NCBI GenBank assembly: GCA_938041705.1
Contig: CALISP010000198.1
Location: 1 to 10,550 of the forward strand
DNA: 10,550 nucleotides
Direction: 5' to 3'
Origin: an uncultured Cocleimonas sp.
GTDB taxonomy: Bacteria; Pseudomonadota; Gammaproteobacteria; Thiotrichales; Thiotrichaceae
Part shown: positions 1-6,263 of the stretch, piece after piece
How positions within the stretch are numbered: the first letter of the stretch is position 1
Layout: each line of letters begins with the position of its first letter
Notes under the pieces: model-generated
Databases searched by the model: none
What the model was told of the DNA's origin: nothing
What the model saw: the letters and a program-made list of their open reading frames with translations, nothing else
Program-made: the position numbers and the translations under genes

Positions 1-30
1 AAATTATTACATTCCTTAAATAACAGACAT

Positions 31-57
31 AAAAAAACCAATCACAAGGACTGGTTT
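31..57 (-). terminator. Intrinsic terminator after tRNA-Arg
   Basis: Read on the minus strand, positions 57-49 and 43-35 form a 9-bp stem (AAACCAGTC with GATTGGTTT, one G-U pair) around a 5-base loop. A run of T residues follows (37 down to 31, partly within the stem). It starts 12 bases after the CCA end of the tRNA-Arg gene, so it most likely ends the tRNA transcript. The G-U pair forms only in the minus-strand RNA, which supports this orientation. Confidence 0.8.
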
Positions 58-69
58 AATTAATAATAA

Positions 70-146
70 TGGCGCGCTGGGGAGGAATCGAACCCCCGAC
101 CCCCTGGTTCGTAGCCAGGTACTCTATCCATCTGAGCTACCAGCGC
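70..146 (-). tRNA. tRNA-Arg (anticodon ACG)
   Basis: The minus strand folds into a full 77-base cloverleaf. The acceptor stem GCGCTGG (146-140) pairs with CCAGCGC (80-74), followed by discriminator G and an encoded CCA (72-70). The D arm is TAGCTCAGATGGATAGAG, the anticodon loop CTACGAA gives ACG, and the T arm contains GGTTCGATTCC. ACG is read as ICG after tRNA adenosine deaminase (TadA) modification and decodes CGU, CGC and CGA. It lies downstream of tRNA-Ser(GCT) on the same strand, the same pairing as serV-argV in E. coli, but with one arginine gene instead of several. Confidence 0.97.
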
Positions 147-159
147 TTTGAGGTGGCAC

Positions 160-188
160 ATTTTGCTGACTTACGGTTAACAAGTCAA
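160..188 (-). promoter_or_regulatory. Candidate promoter for tRNA-Arg
   Basis: On the minus strand a TTGACT box (188-183) is separated by 17 bases from CAAAAT (165-160). This puts the transcription start about seven bases before the mature tRNA 5' end at 146. The bases after the -10 box (GTGCCACC) are GC-rich, as in stable-RNA promoters under stringent control. The -35 box matches the sigma-70 consensus 5/6 and the -10 box 4/6. If it is real, tRNA-Arg has its own promoter as well as possible read-through from tRNA-Ser. Confidence 0.45.
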
Positions 189-290
189 TAAAATTACGTA
201 ACTACCTTCTCGAAAAATCAAAAAAACATCTATATCAATTCTGTTTAACGAACCAGTCACGACTAGTGAATCCCAAACAATATAACTTAA

Positions 291-382
291 TGGCGGAGAA
301 GGAGGGATTCGAACCCTCGATACGGGATAAACCGTATACTCCCTTAGCAGGGGAGCGCCTTCAGCCACTCGGCCACTTCTCC
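291..382 (-). tRNA. tRNA-Ser (anticodon GCT)
   Basis: The minus strand gives a 92-base class II tRNA. Acceptor stem GGAGAAG (382-376) pairs with CTTCTCC, then discriminator G and an encoded CCA (293-291). The anticodon stem CTCCC/GGGAG encloses CTGCTAA, giving GCT for AGC/AGU serine codons. A long variable arm (TATACGGTTTATCCCGTA) folds on itself, as serine tRNAs require for synthetase recognition. The T arm has GGTTCGAATCC. In E. coli the matching gene serV lies beside csrA; here the upstream neighbour is ppiC on the other strand. I found no convincing promoter box for this gene. Confidence 0.97.
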
Positions 383-425
383 AATTAAGATATACTTTTT
401 TCGAGGCGCAAGGATACCTCCGCAA

Positions 426-735
426 GGCTCTTAGGTAAAGTCTGAATGATTAATTTTTTAATATTTCAGCTGAAAAAGAAGATGTGAGGTAAAATAATTT
501 AATTATTCGTTTTAAACTGCAATAAGATAATCGCAATACAAAAGCACAAGAGCATCTTTTTTACCACTTTAGTAACTATATTTAGTCATTTAGCATGAAC
601 CTATTTATACTTAACGACACTAAGCAGTGTATTCGAGTTATATCAAAACTTAAGTTATATATTGCAAGCAAAGTAAATTAAGTATACTTTCTCGTATACA
701 ATCACTTTTTTTAATTTTCAAATTGGGAGTAACTC
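426..735. other. 310-base intergenic gap between tRNA-Ser and ppiC
   Basis: No convincing coding frame or structured RNA is visible. The stretch is very AT-rich and must hold the ppiC promoter and possibly that of tRNA-Ser. Three short symmetric elements stand out: TTTCAGCTGAAA, a perfect 12-base palindrome (464-475); AATAATT-T-AATTATT, a perfect inverted repeat (493-507); and two GTATAC hexamers six bases apart (682-687 and 694-699), just before the ppiC ribosome binding site. None carries a T run that would make it a terminator. Confidence 0.6.
725..729 (+). promoter_or_regulatory. Ribosome binding site of ppiC
   Basis: GGGAG lies six bases before the ATG at 736. It is one of the few clear purine-rich Shine-Dalgarno sequences in the window and fixes the ppiC start. 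Confidence 0.8.
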
Positions 736-1017
736 ATGGCGCAAGCAAATGCACGTCACCTTCTAGTAGCTACAGAAGAACAATGTAACGATCTGAAGAA
801 ACAAATTGAAGATGGCGCTGATTTTGGGGCTGTAGCCCAACAACATTCTAGCTGCCCATCAAAATCACAAGGTGGCGATTTAGGATCTTTTGGCCCAGGT
901 CAGATGGTTCCTGAGTTTGACAAGGTTGTATTTAGCGCACCTGTTAACACAGTGCAGGGACCTGTAAAAACTCAGTTTGGTTACCATTTACTAGAAGTGA
1001 CTAGTCGTTCAGATTAA
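736..1017 (+). CDS. ppiC: Parvulin-type peptidyl-prolyl cis-trans isomerase PpiC
   Basis: This 93-residue protein is a single parvulin (rotamase) domain that isomerises Xaa-Pro bonds during protein folding. It has no signal peptide, so it should act in the cytoplasm, like E. coli parvulin Par10, which has almost the same length. The active-site residues of Par10 are all present at the same positions: H8, C40, M57, F61 and H84, with the hallmark strings GGDLG (47-51), GQMVPEFD (55-62) and TQFGYH (79-84). The start is supported by GGGAG six bases upstream. The gene is monocistronic: it diverges from the tRNA genes and converges on the lipoprotein gene, with a strong terminator 32 bases after its stop. 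A pair of GTATAC hexamers 37-54 bases upstream could be promoter or operator sequence. Confidence 0.95.
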   Translation: MAQANARHLLVATEEQCNDLKKQIEDGADFGAVAQQHSSCPSKSQGGDLGSFGPGQMVPEFDKVVFSAPVNTVQGPVKTQFGYHLLEVTSRSD

Positions 1018-1048
1018 GTTACTTCTCTTAAAAAGTATCCAGAATAGA

Positions 1049-1077
1049 AAAAAGGACTGAATAATTCAGTCCTTTTT
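1049..1077. terminator. Bidirectional intrinsic terminator between ppiC and the lipoprotein gene
   Basis: A perfect 13-bp stem (AAAAAGGACTGAA with TTCAGTCCTTTTT) encloses a 3-base loop TAA. A5/T5 runs form the stem base on both sides, so it can stop transcription in either direction. It lies 32 bases after the ppiC stop and 28 bases after the stop of the converging lipoprotein gene. Confidence 0.92.
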
Positions 1078-1104
1078 CGTTTTACACACTCATGATTCTT
1101 AATA

Positions 1105-2121
1105 TTAAATTGGGTTTCTATAGGTATTAGTTCGATTTCTCCAGCCTGGCAACCACTTTCGTTCATTTCTTCTAGGGTCGGAATTTCTTACACGACGTTC
1201 TAGTACTCGCATAGATGCATCAGCAAACTCATTCAATGCTTGCGGTCCTGGTCTTGAAGGTCGCATTTCTTCCAATACTTGCAATAAACCCCAATTCTGG
1301 CCTTTATAGCCTCCACTGCGGCTCAAACCTTCACCTTTGAAGTTAGTATAATCAACAAGCACATAACGTCCACCAAGTGAATTAGCGACAGCATTCAAAT
1401 TATTTGCTACTAAGCCACGTAAATGAGGAGGTGTTGTCTTAACTAACTTAGGCATCGCACGCATCGCACGATCCATAATATATTTAGCTTGTAGATGGCG
1501 TGTATTGTATAAAAGTTGTGAAAATTGCTTAACTTGGGGCGTGTTTTTAGCACGCATTAGTTCTTCACGAGTTCTCCAAGGGGCTCCTTCAAATCGAGCT
1601 TTTTGAATCCATTGTGGTAATTGAACACCATTTTGTTTTAAATAATCTAATAAACCAGGAAATGTATTTCCATATCTTTGCTTACGATTTGCCGGATACC
1701 ATGTGAAATGCCCAATTCCCATTGAGGCAAAATCTTCTCTTAAATTCCAATGCGTTAGTTGATCAATTCGACCACCAGTTTCATTTTTAAAGATTTTATC
1801 TCCTATGCCATACAGTTCTGCAACATCTCCTCCTGGAGCCTGAGGTCTTGGCGCTTGTACAACCGGACGTCTTACCTGCTGTTGCGAAGTAGTTTGACGA
1901 TGAGGAACTTGCTTTGGAGATGTTTGAGGTCTTACTTGTTGTTGAAATACAACTTGTTTTGGTTGCTGTTTTTGAGTCTCAACATAATATGTTTTGGTTG
2001 AAGTGCTAGGTTTAGATTTTATAGTGCCTTGCTTTGAGGCTTGTTGACTACAAGCACTTAAACTGAGTACAGCTACAGCAAGTGATGCAGGTACTAATAC
2101 ATTAAGAGAATGTGATTTCAT
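1105..2121 (-). CDS. Uncharacterised outer-membrane lipoprotein with a lysozyme-like E...GIGHF motif
   Basis: This 338-residue protein begins with a lipoprotein signal: a hydrophobic stretch, then lipobox LSAC with the lipidated cysteine at residue 24. Serine at +2 predicts outer-membrane sorting. Residues about 43-97 form a low-complexity linker rich in Q, P, R and K, with QQQVRP (60-65) recurring as QQQVRRP (80-86). A compact domain follows from about 100 to 338. Its striking segments are NETGG (113-117), GIGHFTWYP (135-143), YVLVDYTNFKGEG (253-265), WGLLQVL (277-283) and a tryptophan-rich end, KWLPGW (322-327). A glutamate followed about 20 residues later by GIGH recalls the catalytic region of T4-type lysozymes, so a peptidoglycan role is possible, but this is inference from a short motif. 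The start has only a weak ribosome binding site (GGTATT). It lies 139 bases after msrQ and may be read through from msrPQ. Confidence 0.85.
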   Translation of the reverse strand: MKSHSLNVLVPASLAVAVLSLSACSQQASKQGTIKSKPSTSTKTYYVETQKQQPKQVVFQQQVRPQTSPKQVPHRQTTSQQQVRRPVVQAPRPQAPGGDVAELYGIGDKIFKNETGGRIDQLTHWNLREDFASMGIGHFTWYPANRKQRYGNTFPGLLDYLKQNGVQLPQWIQKARFEGAPWRTREELMRAKNTPQVKQFSQLLYNTRHLQAKYIMDRAMRAMPKLVKTTPPHLRGLVANNLNAVANSLGGRYVLVDYTNFKGEGLSRSGGYKGQNWGLLQVLEEMRPSRPGPQALNEFADASMRVLERRVRNSDPRRNERKWLPGWRNRTNTYRNPI

Positions 2122-2260
2122 TCGAATACCATTTTTATTATTATTTTATTGTGGTACAGCTTTATAGTAGCCGCTTATTACCTAACTTTTTAAAAGTATA
2201 TATTACTAAATAAAATAAACCAGAAAACGGCGACGAAGGGACTATTAAATTATTTTTAAT

Positions 2261-2854
2261 TTACTTTACATATTTTCTAAATAGTCTTTCTGCTAGCAAT
2301 ATACTTAATAATACTGCATATATTAACGGTTCAGACTTATCAAGTTTAGCCATCCACCAAAAATGAAGAACTGCCAGCATACTAATTGGATAAATCAATG
2401 TGTGCAAACGCTTCCATCTTTTTCCCAATCTACGAATAAAACCTTTCGTTGATGTAATTGCTAAGGGTGTTAATAACACTACAGAAATCATTCCGACAGT
2501 AATAAATGGTCGTTCAAGTATATCAAACCAAATCTCGCTCCAATCAAAAAATTGATCAAACCACAGATACCCAATTAGATGCAACACAACATAGAAGTAT
2601 GCATATAAACCCAACATACGACGCATTCGTAATAATTGAGTCCAATTCAATAGGCGCCTCAAAGGTGAAATGAGCAAGGTCAGAAGCAGAATGCGCAGAG
2701 CCCAATCTCCTAAGCCACGAATAATTGCCTCTAAAGGATTAGCACCTAAATTATCCTGCCAAAAACCCCATGCATAATAAAGTGCCGGAAGTACCAATAA
2801 AACAAACAGGATTGGTCTGAAAACTCGATTAAAAATCATTTCTGGAATTTTCAT
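2261..2854 (-). CDS. msrQ: MsrQ (YedZ), haem-binding membrane subunit of the periplasmic methionine sulfoxide reductase
   Basis: MsrQ is an inner-membrane b-type haem protein that passes electrons from the quinone pool to MsrP. The 197 residues form about six hydrophobic segments (roughly 12-30, 50-63, 80-98, 115-132, 153-169 and 174-190), as expected of the ferric-reductase-like transmembrane family. The histidines expected to bind haem are H92, H151 and H164, within one residue of the E. coli positions (91, 151, 164). The arginine-rich loop RMRRMLGLYA (76-85) and the RWKRLHTLIYP stretch (146-156) are typical. Length is close to the E. coli protein. The gene starts 35 bases after the msrP stop, with AAGAG six bases before the ATG, so the two are almost certainly one operon. 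No two-component regulator like HprSR (YedVW) lies next to it. Confidence 0.95.
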   Translation of the reverse strand: MKIPEMIFNRVFRPILFVLLVLPALYYAWGFWQDNLGANPLEAIIRGLGDWALRILLLTLLISPLRRLLNWTQLLRMRRMLGLYAYFYVVLHLIGYLWFDQFFDWSEIWFDILERPFITVGMISVVLLTPLAITSTKGFIRRLGKRWKRLHTLIYPISMLAVLHFWWMAKLDKSEPLIYAVLLSILLAERLFRKYVK

Positions 2855-2889
2855 ACGGCGCTCTTATTATTATTTTAAATTATTTATGC

Positions 2890-3807
2890 CTAGAAAAATT
2901 TCTTAAGATCCATCTCAGAATACATAGATGCTACTTGTTCAGCATAACCATTAAACTTCTGAGTTTTTATCTTTTTGAATTGACCGATTCTTCGCTCTCT
3001 TCTTTGACTCCAACGAGGATGAGAAACCTCAGGATTAACATTCGAATAGAAACCATATTCATTTTTATTCGCTTTCTGCCAAGAGGTCGAAGGTTGAGTT
3101 TCAGTAAAACGAATTTTAACGATACTTTTAATACTTTTAAAACCATATTTCCAAGGTACAACTAAACGCAACGGAGCGCCGTTTTGATTTAGTAAATCTT
3201 TACCGTATATACCCGTACCCATTAATGTTAGTGGATTCATTGCCTCATCCATACGCAAGCCTTCAGCATAAGGCCAGTCCAAAACAGGTCGTGCTACACC
3301 AGGCATGTTTTTGCGATCAAGCAATGTTTCAAAATAAACATATTTAGCTTTAGATGTTGGTTCCATGCGCTTTATTAGCTCTGCTAAAGGAAAACCCATC
3401 CAAGGAATTACCATCGACCAACCTTCAACACAGCGGAAACGGTAAATACGCTCCTCTAAAGAAACTTGTTTTATAATATCTTCAAGATTGTACTTTCCAG
3501 GATTTGCACATTCTCCTTCAACAACAACATCCCATGGAGATGTCATTAAAGAATGAGCATTTTGAGCAGGATCAGATTTACCCGTACCAAACTCATAAAA
3601 GTTACAGTAAGTACTAATATCTTTAAAATCAGTCTTTTTCTCTTCAGTGGAATAGTTTGATTTAGCTTGTGCTTGCCCAAGAGGCAGACCGCTTACTGCA
3701 ACAATACCAATACCTGCTGCTGTTTTCATAAACTTCCGGCGATTATCGTAAACCGCTCGGTCGGTAACTTCGTTTTCACTAATTTTATTAGAATCTAGTA
3801 TTAACAT
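2890..3807 (-). CDS. msrP: MsrP (YedY), periplasmic molybdopterin-dependent methionine sulfoxide reductase
   Basis: MsrP reduces methionine sulfoxide, both R and S forms, in periplasmic proteins, with electrons from MsrQ. The N-terminus has a twin-arginine signal: NRRKFMK at 22-28, a hydrophobic stretch, then an AQA-like cleavage region near 46-48, so the protein is exported folded with its cofactor. The catalytic domain is a sulfite-oxidase-type fold; C126 in RFRCVEGW (123-130) is the expected molybdenum ligand. Other family signatures are PLTLMGTGIYGK (192-203), NGAPLRLVVPWKYGFK (209-224), EYGFYSNVNP (250-259), HPRWSQ (263-268) and FNGYAEQVASMY (285-296). The 305-residue length and the long pre-signal extension fit the E. 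coli protein. The start is supported by GGTGGGA a few bases upstream. It is the first gene of the msrPQ pair. Confidence 0.96.
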   Translation of the reverse strand: MLILDSNKISENEVTDRAVYDNRRKFMKTAAGIGIVAVSGLPLGQAQAKSNYSTEEKKTDFKDISTYCNFYEFGTGKSDPAQNAHSLMTSPWDVVVEGECANPGKYNLEDIIKQVSLEERIYRFRCVEGWSMVIPWMGFPLAELIKRMEPTSKAKYVYFETLLDRKNMPGVARPVLDWPYAEGLRMDEAMNPLTLMGTGIYGKDLLNQNGAPLRLVVPWKYGFKSIKSIVKIRFTETQPSTSWQKANKNEYGFYSNVNPEVSHPRWSQRRERRIGQFKKIKTQKFNGYAEQVASMYSEMDLKKFF

Positions 3808-4121
3808 ATTATTCCCACCAATGTTCTGAATGGCATCTACTAAAACACATACTAAGTCAAAATTTAAACGTTGTAGGGTAAATGCAGGTCAATTGAAAGA
3901 TAGCTTACTTTGAGCATAACCATGTTGTATCACACGACATTAAAGAAATTATAAACTTTTTATAAACTCTATTTAAATAAACAAAGAAACCCTAATATAA
4001 ATCAACACCCCCCAGCTTTATGGGGTTATTTAGATGGATAAAGTCTTGGACTTTAGGCCAGCATATTTAAATATAACAATTCACTAAATCAAAGCCTGAG
4101 AGTATATTAAAATCAAAATGC
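3808..4121. other. 314-base gap between hemE and msrP: hairpins and a weak promoter
   Basis: No convincing gene is visible. Near hemE are two hairpins: a perfect 7-bp stem TAAAGTC/GACTTTA with loop TTG (4039-4055) and a 5-bp stem CCCCA/TGGGG with a 6-base loop (4010-4025). Neither is followed by a proper T run on the minus strand, so they are weak candidates for the hemE 3' end or for RNA protection. Nearer msrP, a minus-strand TTGACC (3892-3887) lies 18 bases before TTTAAA (3868-3863), a possible msrP promoter (matches 5/6 and 4/6). Its leader would be about 50 bases. Confidence 0.45.
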
Positions 4122-5192
4122 TTAAACAGTTTTACCATATTCATGTACTGTATCGACCAGAACAGTAACTTTATCCGGATCAATATGTTGATGGATGCCG
4201 TGACCTAAATTAAATATATGACCAGGCCCTTCACCGAAACCATCGATAACTTTTTTAGCTTCGTTTTTAATTACCTCTGGTTCAGCATATAAAACTGATG
4301 GATCCATATTACCTTGAAGTGCAACTTTATCACCAACACGCTGTTTCGCTTGAGTAATATCCTGAGTCCAATCCAATCCTAGAGCATCGCAACCCGTTGC
4401 CGCCATTTTTTCTAACCAGCGACCCCCACCTTTGGTAAACAAAGTTACTGGAACTTTTCTACCATCTGCTTCTCGGGTTAATCCAGAGACAATTTGCTGC
4501 ATATAATTCAGAGAAAACTCTTTGTATTTTTCATCAGATAAAACACCTCCCCAAGTATCAAAAACCATAACTGCTTGGGCACCTGCTGCGATCTGTGCAT
4601 TTAGATAAGATGTGACACTTTGAGCTAATTTATCAAGTAATAGATGCATAGCTTGAGGATTGCTAAACATCATTCCCTTTACTTTACCAAAATCTTTGGT
4701 AGTCCCACCTTCAACCATGTAAGTCGCTAAGGTCCAAGGACTTCCTGAGAAACCAATCAATGGAACGCGCCCATTGAGCTCTTTACGGATCGTACGCACT
4801 GCATTCATTACATAACGCAATTCATCTTCAGGATCAGGAACTGCAATTTTTTGAACATCAGCTAAAGTTTTTAATGGTCTCTCGAATTTGGGACCTTCCC
4901 CCTCAGCAAAATACAAACCCAACCCCATAGCATCAGGAATGGTCAAAATGTCCGAAAATAAAATTGCCGCATCTAAATCATAACGTTCTAGCGGCTGCAT
5001 GGTAACTTCACAGGCCAAATCTGCATTTTCACACAAATCCATAAAGCCACCTGCTTTGGCTCTAACAGCCCTATATTCAGGAAGATAACGACCTGCTTGT
5101 CGCATAATCCAGATTGGAGTGGTATCAACAGGTTGTTTAAGCAATGCTCTCAAAAAGCGATCATTTTTTAATTCAGACATATCTTCAGCCAT
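4122..5192 (-). CDS. hemE: Uroporphyrinogen decarboxylase HemE
   Basis: HemE is a cytoplasmic enzyme that removes four carboxyl groups from uroporphyrinogen III to give coproporphyrinogen III in haem synthesis. The 356 residues match the usual length and span a complete TIM-barrel domain. Visible signatures are IMRQAGRYLPEYR (29-41), whose arginines bind the substrate; FSDILTIPDAMGLG (79-92), with the essential aspartate D81; GFSGSPWTLATY (147-158), with Y158 as the likely active-site tyrosine; FDTWGG (211-216); and NLGHGI (328-333), with H331. The start is uncertain. The ATG at 5192 has no good ribosome binding site, while the ATG four codons in (5180) gives MSELKNDRFLRAL, the family's usual beginning, but its only purine run (GAAG) lies two bases away. 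It follows yqeY after 237 bases, so it is probably transcribed separately; an inverted repeat lies in that gap. Confidence 0.97.
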   Translation of the reverse strand: MAEDMSELKNDRFLRALLKQPVDTTPIWIMRQAGRYLPEYRAVRAKAGGFMDLCENADLACEVTMQPLERYDLDAAILFSDILTIPDAMGLGLYFAEGEGPKFERPLKTLADVQKIAVPDPEDELRYVMNAVRTIRKELNGRVPLIGFSGSPWTLATYMVEGGTTKDFGKVKGMMFSNPQAMHLLLDKLAQSVTSYLNAQIAAGAQAVMVFDTWGGVLSDEKYKEFSLNYMQQIVSGLTREADGRKVPVTLFTKGGGRWLEKMAATGCDALGLDWTQDITQAKQRVGDKVALQGNMDPSVLYAEPEVIKNEAKKVIDGFGEGPGHIFNLGHGIHQHIDPDKVTVLVDTVHEYGKTV

Positions 5193-5246
5193 GATTGATT
5201 CTAAATTAATAGAATTAAAATAAGTATGTACAGTTAAGTACTAGCC

Positions 5247-5268
5247 AATTCTGAGTTAAACTCGAATT
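5247..5268. repeat. Inverted repeat upstream of hemE
   Basis: AATTC-(T)-GAGTT-A-AACTC-GAATT forms two 10-base arms around one central base, with one unpaired T. It lies about 55 bases upstream of the hemE start. No T run follows on either strand, so a terminator is unlikely; an operator or an RNA hairpin in the hemE leader are the alternatives. Confidence 0.4.
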
Positions 5269-5429
5269 AACATCAAAGAGAAGGAATCCTAAAGGAAAAG
5301 CACATTAGAGTAAATTAAAGGTGCGTTTGAAGTGTGATAAATATTAGTATTTGGTCCTAAAAATGAAGATTTTCAATGTAAGTCTGTAAATGAAATTTCT
5401 AAAAGGACGTATTTAAGAAAAAAGCCAAA

Positions 5430-5879
5430 TCAACTATTAAGAGCTGCCTTAATCATACCGCTAATTTTACCCATATCAGCACGACCTTGAGCAGCAGGCT
5501 TAAGATGAGCCATAACTTTACCCATATCTTTCATGCTATCAGCACCAGTGCTAGCAATAGCATCAGCAACTAAGTCTTTAACTTCAGTATCAGATAGGGG
5601 TTCTGGTAGATATGTTTGAATAAAACCTAGCTCTAGTTCTTCTTGGGCAACCAGATCATCACGACCAGCTTCAGAAAATTGGCTTATAGATTCACGACGT
5701 TGCTTTGCAAGCTTATCAATGATTGCAAGAACTGCAGTGTCATCAACATCTTCACGTGTATCTACTTCTTGCTGTTTAATAACAGCTAAGATATTACGTA
5801 TCGTTAATAACAGGTCTTTCTCTTTGGCACGCATAGCCGCTTTCATATCTTCGGTAATGCGTTTTTTGAGTTCAGACAT
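5430..5879 (-). CDS. yqeY: GatB/YqeY domain protein
   Basis: This 149-residue protein is a stand-alone YqeY domain, full length for the family. The domain also forms the C-terminus of GatB, where it helps recognise tRNA for transamidation; the free-standing protein has no settled function. Visible features are a helical N-terminus (LKKRITEDMKAAMRAKEK), the conserved LLTIRNILAVIKQQEVD (24-40), AIIDKLAKQRRESISQF (52-68), and the turn YLPEPLSDTEV (90-100) before a small helical C-terminal domain with MGKVMAHLKP (118-127). It follows rpsU by 118 bases, a common pairing in proteobacteria. In many of those genomes dnaG and rpoD come next, but here hemE does. The bases before the ATG (GATCGATATTTAAT) contain no Shine-Dalgarno sequence. 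Confidence 0.93.
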   Translation of the reverse strand: MSELKKRITEDMKAAMRAKEKDLLLTIRNILAVIKQQEVDTREDVDDTAVLAIIDKLAKQRRESISQFSEAGRDDLVAQEELELGFIQTYLPEPLSDTEVKDLVADAIASTGADSMKDMGKVMAHLKPAAQGRADMGKISGMIKAALNS

Positions 5880-5965
5880 ATTAAATATCGATCTATTAAT
5901 TGGTTAGAACGAAGTTTCTGAAGAAACGACGTAAATCATACGTAACTTTGATGTAACTTTATATA

Positions 5966-5992
5966 TCAAGCTTCTTTATAAAAGATGCTTGA
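5966..5992 (-). other. RNA hairpin directly after the rpsU stop codon
   Basis: Five bases after the rpsU TAA, the minus strand can fold as TCAAGC / CTTT-TAT-AAAG / GCTTGA: a 6-bp outer stem and a 4-bp inner stem separated by a 2x2 internal loop. The T6 run precedes the hairpin in the transcript and nothing T-rich follows, so it is not a standard terminator for rpsU. It could stabilise or mark a processed rpsU mRNA end, or limit read-through into yqeY. Read in the plus direction it would have an A-rich tail, which has no meaning there. Confidence 0.5.
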
Positions 5993-5997
5993 AAAAA

Positions 5998-6213
5998 TTA
6001 GTACATACGAACGCGACGATTGATTTCACGCTTTAAGTTTTTGATGTTGCGCTTAACTGCAGCCGCTTTTTCTCTTTTGCGAATTGAAGTTGGCTTCTCA
6101 TAAAACTCACGACTACGAACTTCTGCTACCACACCTGCTTTTTCACAAGTACGCTTGAAACGACGTAATGCAATTTCAAAAGGCTCGTTATCTCTAATTT
6201 TTACACTTGGCAT
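5998..6213 (-). CDS. rpsU: 30S ribosomal protein S21
   Basis: The 71-residue, strongly basic protein has the normal length of bacterial S21, a small-subunit protein near the 3' end of 16S rRNA that is needed for initiation on natural mRNAs. It starts with the conserved MPSVKIRDNEPFEIALRRFK (1-20), followed by CEKAGVVAEVRSREFYEKPT (23-42) and the arginine- and lysine-rich helix that ends in RRVRMY. AGAG lies seven bases before the ATG. Its promoter has a consensus -10 box and a GC-rich discriminator. yqeY lies downstream on the same strand. In many gammaproteobacteria the divergent neighbour is tsaD and the downstream neighbour dnaG; neither is present here. Confidence 0.98.
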   Translation of the reverse strand: MPSVKIRDNEPFEIALRRFKRTCEKAGVVAEVRSREFYEKPTSIRKREKAAAVKRNIKNLKREINRRVRMY

Positions 6214-6263
6214 ATTGTTGCTCTATTATTCTAAATTAATATAAGGTTTCAAAAGAACGGCGC

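Noticed and set aside
177..425. Open frame on the minus strand across the tRNA-Ser gene
   Set aside because: It reads straight through a complete tRNA cloverleaf, and its residues are translated tRNA sequence. It has no family signature.
1759..2001. Open frame on the plus strand inside the lipoprotein gene
   Set aside because: It lies antisense to the glutamine-rich linker, whose codons give a leucine/arginine-rich reverse frame. No ribosome binding site or recognisable domain.
2247..2262. Hairpin AAATTA/TAATTT at the msrQ stop
   Set aside because: All A-T pairs, overlaps the stop codon and has no T run after it. Chance is likely in such AT-rich sequence.
2935..3165. Open frames on both strands inside msrP
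   Set aside because: Both lie within the conserved C-terminal part of MsrP in other frames and show no domain of their own.
5719..5907. Open frame antisense to yqeY
   Set aside because: Fully covered by conserved YqeY coding sequence, with no independent start signal.
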